A stretch of DNA of 64,000 nucleotides. It comes from Macrosoma leucophasiata (lineage: Eukaryota; Arthropoda; Insecta; Lepidoptera; Hedylidae). The notes beneath the pieces are model-generated. The model was not told the DNA's origin. It did no database searches and saw only the letters and a list, made by a program, of their open reading frames with translations. Below are positions 49,875-60,200 of the stretch, in pieces (the first letter of the stretch is position 1; each line of letters starts with the position of its first letter). The DNA is taken from contig JAWQUS010000030.1 in NCBI GenBank assembly GCA_036365455.1, positions 8,928,001-8,992,000 on the forward strand, written 5' to 3'. Made by a program: the position numbers and the translations under genes.

Positions 49875-52800
49875 CTACGCTAAATATTCAAAATTGTTAA
49901 CTTCACGATGAAAGAACGAAGGTCTTCTTGGCTTTTCAATAGATTTTCTCATAATGTTGACTTCAGATGGGTACGGTAAATTAGCATTCGGATAGTAGTA
50001 GTAATTATTATCAGAAAAGTATTTGTTTGTGTTTTTATTAGTAATATCTGCGGGATTTAAGTGATGTGCTATGTATTTCACAGCTTTTATAATTGGTGGC
50101 GTACGCGCGGATTTTAAATTCCTCTCGAATAATTGTGTGATATTATTTAAATACAACGCATCAGTAATGTCGGATATTTTAATTGGTCTGGCTTTATATG
50201 TATGATTTTCAGATGTTTCACTGTCATTTCTTTTTACACCATTCCATTTTGCTGATTGGTGAAAATTGTGTATTCCAACTTGTAAATTAGGGGGAACATG
50301 ATTACTACCTGAAAACTTATTCATGTCTTTTGCATAATGTCTGCTTTCTCCCGTATTTATATTAAACATTAAAGGCTGCGGTGATCCAGTTTGGTGGACT
50401 TTGTTTGATTTCTTGTTTAATGTAGGCCACAGATTAATGCCTAAATTAGTCGATATTTTTGGTTGTTGAGTGTGTACCAATTTAATTTTATTTCGGACTG
50501 TTTCCATAACGTTAACTATATTTTCCAATTGTTGCAAGCTCAACTTTGGCGTAGTAGAAGCTGCTATGTTTACTTTGTTCTCTATGTCAAAAAGGAGTTC
50601 GTTGCTATTGTCTAATAATTCGTGTTCTTCGTCATTGTTGCGAATAAATTTTACAGGAGATCTTACAGATCTTTCCCAAAAAGATCTGGGGCTATTCTCG
50701 TTAAAAAATGCAGGTGAAAATATTTTGCTATTGGTTTCTTCTATTTCTATATTAACCTGTCGTTCGTTATCAGCATCAATACCTCGAATTAATGAAGCGA
50801 TTTGCCTCCCTAATTTAGTATAATAGGCCTCTTCAGGTTTGTTGACGTTTTGGTATATTTGTTTGTTGAATCTTCGACTTATTTCTATTGGTGGTTGCGG
50901 AAAGTAATTTTGTGAAGGAATTTGGTTTTCTTGCTTAATGTTTTCGTGTGGAGTATACATTTTAAGTGGTAGGCTTTCTATTTTATTAGAATTTGATTTA
51001 TGAATTAATTGAGATAAATATTTAAAGTTCACATTTTTCTGTCCTTGATTTTCTTTTGCAGATGTGTTGGGTAATTCTAGCATTACATTATCATCAAGTG
51101 GAGAATCATCGGTATTTGTGGGATTCAAGAAACTGTTTATTGGAAGTTGTTTATTCCGTTTCATTTTCTCACGTAAGTGTGTCAACTGTAAATGAATTTT
51201 GAAAATAAATAATGCGGCTCATAATTATGTCTCCATAGTACAACATTCAAAGTTTAATATTCAAACTTACAAGTTTTTTTCGTGCTTCTTTGTTTGAAAA
51301 ACTTTTGTTTTTTGCTTTCCTGGAAAGTGTAAATACATGTTTTTTATGAAATCATAGCAAAATAAAGTCAGTAATGAAATACCGGCCCCTAGTCCTTTAA
51401 AATTCTTACATGTAATATATGGATCACATGGTCATATAATGATAATTCAAAATGTTAGTTAGTTACTTATTAATTTCTGTAGTTAAATCAATGGTGGTTT
51501 ATACGGTTTTAGACCATGACCATTGATTTAACTATGTGTCTACTTAAAACCGTATAAAGGTTTTATATGGACACATCACCATTGATTTTTACTCTTTACC
51601 CAAAAAATATTTTATTGAAATCTTCATTCGCTTCATTACAGAAGAATGGGTTGATGTGAGTAAAATGTTTTCAAAAGTGAGTACCATGAGATAGGTATTG
51701 TACTTTTGATCCAGGTAAATTAGGTAACTTAAAAGCCATGCATCAGTTACCTAATTAATTTCATTTTACTTACTTATTTTTCATTTGGTTCGTTCTTTCA
51801 ATAGCAGGACTAGTCCTAAAAAAACAAATGCAGATGAGAAACAGGGAGGTAATAATTTAGATGATCTTACTTGTTCCAAAAAGAAATTCACGAGAAATAA
51901 TTTTATATTTGTAGATTAAAGTAATCGACCACTGATCCATGTCTTATTTAAGAACAGCGTTTCATTTATGAACTTTGTAATGGTTTTATTTGATTTGATT
52001 CCGTAGATAAACGATCCATTAATATAATTGATGTAACAAATAGTCACAAAGCCAATAATTTAAAAACATTTGGCTCGAAATATAAGATTCCGTACACGCA
52101 GATATAAAAAAAATCTTAGAGATTAAAAAGCAAATAAAAATAATTTTAAACGAACAAAGATATAAATTATTGATCTACTAGGTAGTGTATCAGTTACTTA
52201 CTGAACTGTTGATTTTACAATATCATTATCTGTCATTGTGGTTACAGATGATGCAGTAGAGGTTGTGGTAATTGTGGTAGATTGGGTTTCATTATTACAA
52301 GGCAAATCTGTGAAATATACGCATGTTTGAAATGATAAATGTTACCCATTACATATATGAAAATTGAATTGAATTTTAATAGAAATCATACTTGGCATAG
52401 GGGGTAAGGGGTACATAGGCATTGGGGGAACAGGGACCACAGGGAACATCGGTATAACTGGTGGAGGGGGCAGTCCTATAGGTGGATAAAACGGTGTGTT
52501 CATATCTGGCAAGAAAATAAAAGATGGCAACGGTGGCCGTGGCTTCTTATTTAACATCACAATTTTCCTGTGGCCATGTTCGTCATCATTCGATTCTGCT
52601 GAAGTTTCATCGCTGCTTCTGCTACTGCTACTACTTGATTTATCAGATGAATACGATGAAGAATCAAATAGGCTATCATTTTCCGTGATTCGTAGTAATT
52701 TTTGCTTAAGAGCTTTCTTTTTGTTTTTAGTAGTTTTACCCGTCTTTTTTCGTCGTTTTGGTTTGTTGTTTATTTTTGGTCCTCCTTTTCGTCTAGTAAA

Positions 52801-53811
52801 TGTTTCTTGTTCATTTGTATTATTTATTACTTGATTTTCTATTGTTTTAAAGAATTGATTATACAACCAGTCACTTAGACCGTCGGCATTTTTTGATATC
52901 GATTCTACATGGTTTTCGATAACGCTAGTTGTCGTTAATATTGGCTCAATACTTGTCATTTCTGGAGACGCAAAGTGTATTCGAGTTGGTTCTACATCAT
53001 ATCGTCGTCTAAATTTATCACTTTGTTTAATACTGAAAGATCAAAAGAAAATATTACTTCAATTTTCATTAAGAATGCAATTTAAGTAGTAAATGATATG
53101 TAAACGATAATAGAAATAATAAAATAGTGTAAATTTACTTAGGTTCACATATTTTCGTTTCAGTGTCAAAGTAATATCCCGGGTGACAATGACACCCAAT
53201 TACGCAACCGGGTATCTCATCGACGCAGTATTCAAATCTGCCATGTTCTCCGCACTCTACAATAGTAAGTAATAACATTAAGAAATCGGGTACACAAACT
53301 GTACTTTTATTTTGCAAACTAGAAACTGTCGATAAATTGTTAAATTGCGATATAAAAAGTATTGTATTACATGTCCAACTACAAGCTTAAATTGTGTTGG
53401 CGTATTTTCTTGCACTAATACCACAGTCTAAAGAAAACGAACGTGTTAATTCTAATACTGTCTAATATAATATTGGACGTTACATTGGTTTTCATTTTTG
53501 AAATTACACTTTGGAAAGATTTACTCGTATATCCTGTCCTACTATTTAAGCTAGATAACAGATCGAATACTTACATAGAAGCTTTTATATGCATAATTTT
53601 ATTCGCTTCTCTAGTTGCTAGAGTGAGAGTTATAAATTACAATAACATTTTTAATTTACTTTAATTTTTTAGGATTTGAGTGCTTCCGGTCTCAACTCTT
53701 TGCACATTAAGAATGAGTAGCTATTAATAAATTGCCACAATACATACCGTAAAGGCCGTTACATCTCACAAGTGATACGAAAAATAACACCAGCAACACC
53801 CAGTCAATCAT
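49875..53811 (-). CDS. secreted protein with short TIL-like domain and long low-complexity tail (762 aa, 6 exons)
   Basis: Exons, 5' to 3': 53811-53748, 53256-53139, 53032-52392, 52307-52202, 51319-51271, 51185-49875, total 2289 bp; every junction is GT-AG and in phase. Residues 1-19 (MIDWVLLVLFFVSLVRCNG) are a signal peptide. Residues 23-59 form a cysteine-rich module (CGEHGRFEYC, GCVIGCHCHPGYYFDTETKI then C) with six cysteines, so half of a standard ten-cysteine TIL domain. Next come a Lys/Arg-rich block (about 141-172), a Ser run (185-208), a Pro-rich block (224-275) and a Thr-rich patch. The last exon alone gives 436 residues rich in Asn, Lys and Ser, probably disordered. The 49-bp fifth exon is found only by phase and splice sites. 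Role unknown; an extracellular binding or inhibitor function is inferred only from the TIL likeness and signal peptide. First gene of a three-gene TIL cluster. Confidence 0.82.
51480..51535. repeat. hairpin in TIL gene intron
   Basis: AGTTAAATCAATGGT and, after about 25 bases, ACCATTGATTTAACT are exact inverted copies. CACCATTGATTTTT recurs at 51587. Confidence 0.7.
53257..53747 (-). other. intron 1 of the 762-aa TIL gene, with a motif shared by another TIL gene
   Basis: Positions 53419-53451 (ACCACAGTCTAAAGAAAACG then AAC-TGTTAATT) recur at 60762-60793 in the first intron of the 179-aa gene. Otherwise AT-rich. The intervening introns 51320-52201 and 51186-51270 carry nothing recognised except a hairpin at 51480-51535. 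Confidence 0.6.
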
Positions 53812-54575
53812 CAGGTATTATTAACTTGTAGTTACTATTTAATCTAAAATTATAAACATTTCAGCACTATCATCTTGAAATTCATTCATGGTAATTTAAT
53901 AATTGGTATAGTAATTTTTCAGTCATAAAAGTGACAAAACCACATGTAAGCACGTATCGTTTTCTAGAGTCACAATTGATATTTTGAAAATTAAATCCTA
54001 GTAGATTGAATGAGTAGAGGCGAACAATAGCCGCATTTTTTATCTTTTTTAGTCACCGAACAATATGGGTATTGTGTGCATCGTCGTTATTATAAACGAT
54101 TTATCGATTTAGTATTTTCTGATTCAGATTCTCTATTTAATTACTCGAAGTCCAGTAGGTACATAATATTCAACTGAGATGCTAACACAAAAACAAATAT
54201 TAACAAATAAATAAATTTAATCGCCTGAAGTTTATAAAACGTTTCAAATATCTAAAACGTTAATGTTTATAATAAAACATGTATGTAAAGTAAGCTAATA
54301 GTGAAATGAACGTAAATATTTTCAAATATAATGACCTATTTCTTGAAAATGATAATATTTTACACCATAGTTTGCACAGAGTTGTTAATAATTAACCGTG
54401 AAGGCTATTTACTATTATAATTAATTGATAAAGGAAATAGCGAGGTAATTTAAACATAAAGGAATTCATGATTAATAATTTTATTATTAAAATTTATAAA
54501 ATGAGAAGTTACATCAGTATAACAGAGTACCTTAATAGAAAATTCAATTTTTTAGAGAGGTGGTATTTTATTAGT
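53812..54575. other. intergenic spacer between the first and second TIL genes
   Basis: 764 bp of AT-rich DNA. The - strand polyadenylation hexamers for the 197-aa gene lie at 54567-54572 (just after the stop) and 54479-54484. No promoter motif could be assigned to the 762-aa gene. Confidence 0.45.
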
Positions 54576-55706
54576 TTAGACGTCATCACCAATATCCGGT
54601 ATTCCTTTTAATCCTCTGAAAATAATAACATTAATAATTACTGTTCATCAACTACACTAAATTCTATTTTTATTATTAAACAACAATTTTTTTATTACTT
54701 TAGCTTTCGTTGATATATATATTTATTGATTACACCAAAGCTGGTAAATTGCTAAAAGACACAAGAAAGTAAATCGGCTGACGAAACGATTCTTAACAGC
54801 ATTCTCTCTATCTTATTTATTATTTTGCCATCATCTTAAAATTTCATTAATCACTTTTAGCGGAAATTTGTTTTGGAGGGTAAAATCTTGTTATTCTTAA
54901 CGGGATAATTCTTCATATAAAACTTACTTTGTACATTCATCGGGCAAAACACATTTATGTGTGCGGTCATCACGCACGAAAGGGTGTACACATACACATC
55001 CAGGTTCACAAAAAGGATAGCAAGGATGCAGACGTTCTTTAGGGTTGTCACAAGTAATGGCTGCACATCCAGCAAAACACGTCTCGAACCTATATTAGGT
55101 AACATTATGGTAAACAGCTAATGGTATAAATAACAAATAAACATTTTTAAAACGATCTATCCACCTTTCATGTTCTCTATCGCAGTTCATGATCGATGTT
55201 TTCCTTTCAACGTCTTTTTCTCTGTAAAATAATACATTTGTTTGAAATAAGAACATTTGTAAAATGAATAATTACTGATATTTGTTATCACTCACACAAA
55301 GGAAACAGGACGTGCTTGTTCACCGCTTCTTCCAAGAAGTTTATCAAGATCTTCGTAATTTTGTTTAAAACCTTGCTCCATATCTCTTTGTATGTTTAAT
55401 TTTCTTAACATTTTCTCGTCGTCTAAAAATGTATCTTGTTCATACCTTCTTCTATCCCAGTCCTTGCGGTCCAAATCTAATGATTTTAAAAGTGCTTGTT
55501 TTCTGAAATTTCTTCTGTCTAAGAAGGAATGTCTTTTACTCCATTCCGGATCATCGTAATCATAATCATTTGGTCGTAAACCATCAACGATGTCATCTGT
55601 TAAAAAATATATTATGATTTATAGATAATTTCTTCCTTTAGAAATAATAATATTTTCTTAATTGGTACTTACACAAAAGAAGAGCTAATAACAACAATTT
55701 ACGCAT
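54576..55706 (-). CDS. secreted TIL-domain protein (197 aa, 5 exons)
   Basis: Exons: 55706-55673, 55596-55296, 55221-55165, 55089-54928, 54615-54576, total 594 bp; all junctions are GT-AG and phase-consistent (1-2-2-2). It starts MRKLLLLALLL, a short signal peptide. Residues 13-112 are charged, with many Asp/Arg/Tyr (DYDYDDPEW, DLDRKDWDRRRYEQD). Residues 125-183 are a full TIL domain with ten cysteines, containing CFAGC, TCDNPKERLHPCYPFCEPGC, VCVHPFVRDDRTHKCVLPDE and C. TIL domains are usually serine-protease inhibitors, but the reactive loop here is not of a type I can assign. The domain matches the 179-aa neighbour almost block for block. Polyadenylation signal AATAAA is 3 bp beyond the stop. 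Confidence 0.85.
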
Positions 55707-57226
55707 TTTCGTATTCTGCTCCTATAGCCAAGTTGTTCGAAGTGTTTGATATCAACCTCGTTTTGTTTACAGTTATTAATGCTATAACAGAGGCAAATAA
55801 AAAGACCAAGAATCTACAGATAACACTATTTGTGGTGAAAAAAATGACTGAACGACGAATGACTTTGAGAATAAAGTTTTATAGGTAGTTTATTGTCTAT
55901 AATGTGATGATCCTAGACAAAATTTAAATTTGAAACTTACCTATTGTGCACTCAGAAAGACATTGATATATGTATTAATTGTTCCTCCACTTCAAATAGC
56001 CTAAAGTAAAATAACTTTTTGTGTGAACTTTTCTATCGCTGACTATAGTTTTTGCTACAGCCTTAATCTCCGATTGCAATAACAACCCCTTTACATATTT
56101 TTACCTAACTGAGGAAGGTGCTTTAAGATGAACGTATTGGTAATATGACTTTGTGTCATGAAGATACCGATTCGTATATTATGTATGTTCGTTACTGAAC
56201 ATCAGAGAATGAGGAATTTTGAAGATTACTCGAAGGAGATTTTTTCTTTGCATCTCTACAATCCACGCGCATATTTAAATATGTACACAACGAAACAATT
56301 ATCAATATTCAATACGTAACGAAGAATGTACAATATTCTATAGGTGTCACAAAAAATTTCAACAAAAGGTGATTTTTTTACTTTCTCCGTATTGCAGTAA
56401 AGATACGAGTCTGTATCTTCAGAACACAATATTTACCATCACGTATGGCTCCGTAATAACTATCAAACAGATATAACAACGGATCTCAGGGGTGACAACG
56501 CATCTGGATTTTGACCTCTGGGTTTGTGCAGATGTCTAGAGGCTGTTGTCACCACGTGGAATAACTTGTTTACGTAAATGACCTTGTAGAAAAAAACCTT
56601 GTTGACCAAATGACCTTATTGTTGTGCGCCCGCTGACGGGCTCGCGTAAGGTAAGGAATCATCCATGTGAACGAGCTGCGAGTTTGCCAACTTCGTCACA
56701 AATAAGAAAAAAGGCTATCTTAAAGTCCTTAGTCAGTTACTTAATCGATTAAGCATATAATATTATCGTCAAAGATAAGGTTATAACAAAACACTTGTTT
56801 TATAAAACAGTATATGTTTATTTTCAGTAGGGAAATATGGGAGGTTATTCATTGAAGCAGGTAATATGTAATAATACTATGTATTAGAATTGACACTTCT
56901 ATTGTCTACCTGATTTCGCCTCTTTCAACCCGCACACTCAAAACGATATTTACCCTTTGTGACCTCAGTTTAGAAGTGACTTAGACCAATATTCCTTAAA
57001 ATTTCAGCTTTGCTAAAATAACGTTAGTCTGGGGGTTCTGACATCTTATTTTATAACCCTTCGTGCTACACTTCTGTGCACACGTCACTGATTGATATCT
57101 TTGCAAAACCAATACCAATGAGTAACGAGAATATGCGTTTGTATGGAATTTTAGCCGAATGTAAGGAGTGTGATTTAAGTATTGATTTATGAAGAAAAAT
57201 GTATTTTGCGTAAGTACTATACAATT
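55707..57226. other. intergenic spacer between the second and third TIL genes
   Basis: AT-rich. A family A SINE scrap lies at 56474-56560 (GACAACGCATCTGGATTTTG, GGCTGTTGTCACCACG). A GC-richer bit at 56630-56660 is unexplained. No gene seen. Confidence 0.5.
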
Positions 57227-60200
57227 TTAATACTGTGTTTGTTTCTCGGGCATTCTAACAACGTTATTCAGCGTCTTTCTAGGTTGCAGTGGTTTGATAG
57301 GAGGTGGTGCTATTACGATGTTGAAGTAGTTGCCCATCCTTGAGACTTCTGCAGCTCGTCTGGTATCCGTGCGGTCATTCGGTCTGTCGTTGTCGGGTAT
57401 ACCTTCCTCACGTTTGCTATTGCTTCGTTGCATTCTACTTGTGTTTTTTGATTGACCAAGTTTGCTAGATCTTTTCGTTGGCACTGGGATTCCCATTTGC
57501 GTTCTGAAATAAAACAAATATTTTTTTAATATATATGTTCTTTATGACATATACTTTGTTTTAGAAGTCCGTGTGTCGGGTATAACATATCTTACATTTT
57601 TTTCCCGAGAGTTTTCCCAATATCGATAACAGGTTGGAGTTTATAAATCAGTCCGATTTAAAATTTTATCTTTAAAAAACAATTATACTAACTAAATTAT
57701 TTATATAAATATTTTTTAAATGAAATTATTAGACAATCCAGCGGAAGTAAACATAGGATGATGCGGTCATCCCAAACAAGTATCCAATATAAACAAGTAT
57801 TAGTTAGTATAAAGGATGTCTTTCTTGCAGTAGGCATAGCAGTCACAGTTAGTTCTGCATGTTGTCAGATGACACCTCTATACTTCCGCAGAAATATGAT
57901 GGTTTTTAGGTTACTAGCCCTGTTGTAGTGCCTTTAGTTGAATATAAGGTATTTTTGAAGTTATATTAAAACGCTGTGTATTAGTAATTAAAGTATAATA
58001 AAACAGACGGTGAGCAATCCTGCGGCAGTACGCATTTGATGTGTGCGGCCATCCTGGACATAAGTGATGACCGCACACACACGAATCAGACAGCCCGACT
58101 AACAGTTTGTCATCATGCCGTGGGTTGTTCGCACAATCGCCGAAACATGTTGAGCTTTGTATCCCTAGCCCAGTTGTAGTAGGTACTTACTATAGTTGTG
58201 TATAAGGTATTTTTGATATTATCCTACTACTACTATTATAAATGCGAAAGTTTGTATGTTTGTTTGTTTGTTACTCCTCCACGCAAACACTGCTTAACCG
58301 ATTTTCATGAAATTTGGCACACACGTAGAGGCTAACTTGGATTAAGACATAGGATAGTTTTTATCCAGAAAAAATGTTCCTGTGGGATGCCATCCTACTT
58401 CCTACTAAAATTATAAATGCGAAAGTTTGTATGTTTATTTGTTTGTTTGGTACTACTTCACGCAAAAACTGCTGAACCGATTTTCATGAAATTTGGCACA
58501 TATATAGACGGTAATTTGAATTAACACAGGATAGTTCTTATGAAGGTAGACGAGGCACGAGAGGTTTGTCTGAACCGGGACATCTGGCGCTCTACACTCT
58601 CTGCCTACCCCGTTAGGGACCTGGCGTGAAGATACATACATACATACATAGTTCTTATCCCGAAAAAATGTTGCTGTGGGATGCCATGGGATGATTTGAT
58701 GAGTTTCCACAGGTTACGCGAAAAGTGACCTTCACGCGGGCGGAGCCACGTGCAACAGCTAGTGTATAAATATTGTGAGTAATTAAAGTAAAAAAAAACA
58801 GACGGTGAGCAATCCTGCGGCAGTACACATTGATGTGTGCGGTCATCCCGAACATAAGGGTCTTCGCAGACGCAGCCGGGCTCGCAGTAGGGATAGCAGG
58901 GTCGCAGGTGGTTCCGCGGGTTGTCACACGACACCTCCGCACACCCGCCGAAACATGGCTCGTATACCTCGTTCGCCCAATAACAAGCTGTAACAATCCC
59001 GAACTATAGTTAGTTGAAAAAAGAACAGGTTACGGAAAGTAATTAAATATTGAAGATTTAAAATTAAATTGCACTGTTTAAAAGAGATAATTATTATGCT
59101 TATTATGGGCTGGGAATTGCACGCTTGGGTTCAATTGCCGGCAATAAAATAATCACTTAGGTTTTTAGTAGTTCATTATGTAATATATTATTTCAATGAA
59201 GGCCAGAATTATTTCAAAATCGAGCACTTAAAAATGATAAGTGTGGACAGCATAAAACAAATCATTTGCATTTGTTTTATGATTTGATCTATTTCTGACT
59301 ATAAATAAATATGATATGTTCTTAGGTTTTCGCGAGCTACACTCATTGAAATAAAACTACACTCATTGAAATAAAACTATAACTTACGTTAAGGGTGTCA
59401 CAGATAAAATCAGCAACATTTTAAAAAAGAATTCCATTAAAACAGTTTTCAAACCATATAAAAAGATTCATCAGTATTTAAGACCCATTAAAAGTAATAT
59501 TCAATTACAAAATTCTGGCATTTATAAATTAGATTGTGATTGTGGACTCTCATATATTGGTCAAACGAAGAGAGCTGTATCCACCCGCGTTAAAGAGCAC
59601 ATTGCTGATGTCAAAAACCGAAGAACAGGGAGGTCTGCAGTCTGTGAACACATAGCGGATAAGCCGAACCATTACATCCGGTTTGATAAAATTCAAATAC
59701 TCGCTAGAGAACACAAACCCATTCCACGAATGGTACGCGAGGCTATTGAAATTAAAAAACACCCAAATTTCAATAGAGAAGATGGATGGCGATTATCAAC
59801 ATCATGGGATCCCATACTTAGCAAGATTAAATCCCAGCCGCAGCAGTCTGCAAGACCTCAAGATACCATAAGTAATTATTGTGTTAATCCTGAACGCTAC
59901 GCAAGGCGTTTACGAAATCGATGGAGGTAGCTACATATAATTTTTCAAACTTCTGTCAGACAAATGTCACCTCAGTCTGCCCGGGACCACGGAAGCTGAA
60001 AAGCGACCGAAACGTCGGGTTGATTTTAAAAATCATTTTAGTTTAATATACGCGAGATAAATCCGTAAATATAAATAAATATATCGTTTATCGTTTATTT
60101 CATAACTATGTAAGTAAGATTTTACCATTGTCCGAATGTTCATTCGGTGTACTACTTCCTTTAGACCTACTAAACGTGAACGTGTTTGTACAAACCAATA

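Noticed and set aside
50470..50823. 117-codon + strand frame
   Set aside because: It lies antisense to the last exon of the 762-aa TIL gene, whose frame is far longer.
51120..51185. Direct joining of the exon ending at 52202 to the one starting at 51185
   Set aside because: This junction gives an immediate stop; adding the 49-bp exon 51319-51271 restores the phase on both sides.
51640..51905. Possible + strand exons (EWVDVSKMFSK, then RTSPKKTNADEKQGG and on) opposite the TIL gene intron
   Set aside because: Donor and acceptor sites exist, but the two pieces cannot be joined in frame; treated as chance.
52496..52834. 112-codon + strand frame
   Set aside because: It is antisense to the Ser/Lys-rich third exon of the 762-aa TIL gene; the Leu/Phe-rich product is typical of a shadow.
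59683..59930. A host GIY-YIG nuclease gene
   Set aside because: The downstream ACCGAAACGTCGGG tail and truncation fit a Penelope-like element; host GIY-YIG proteins have other domains.
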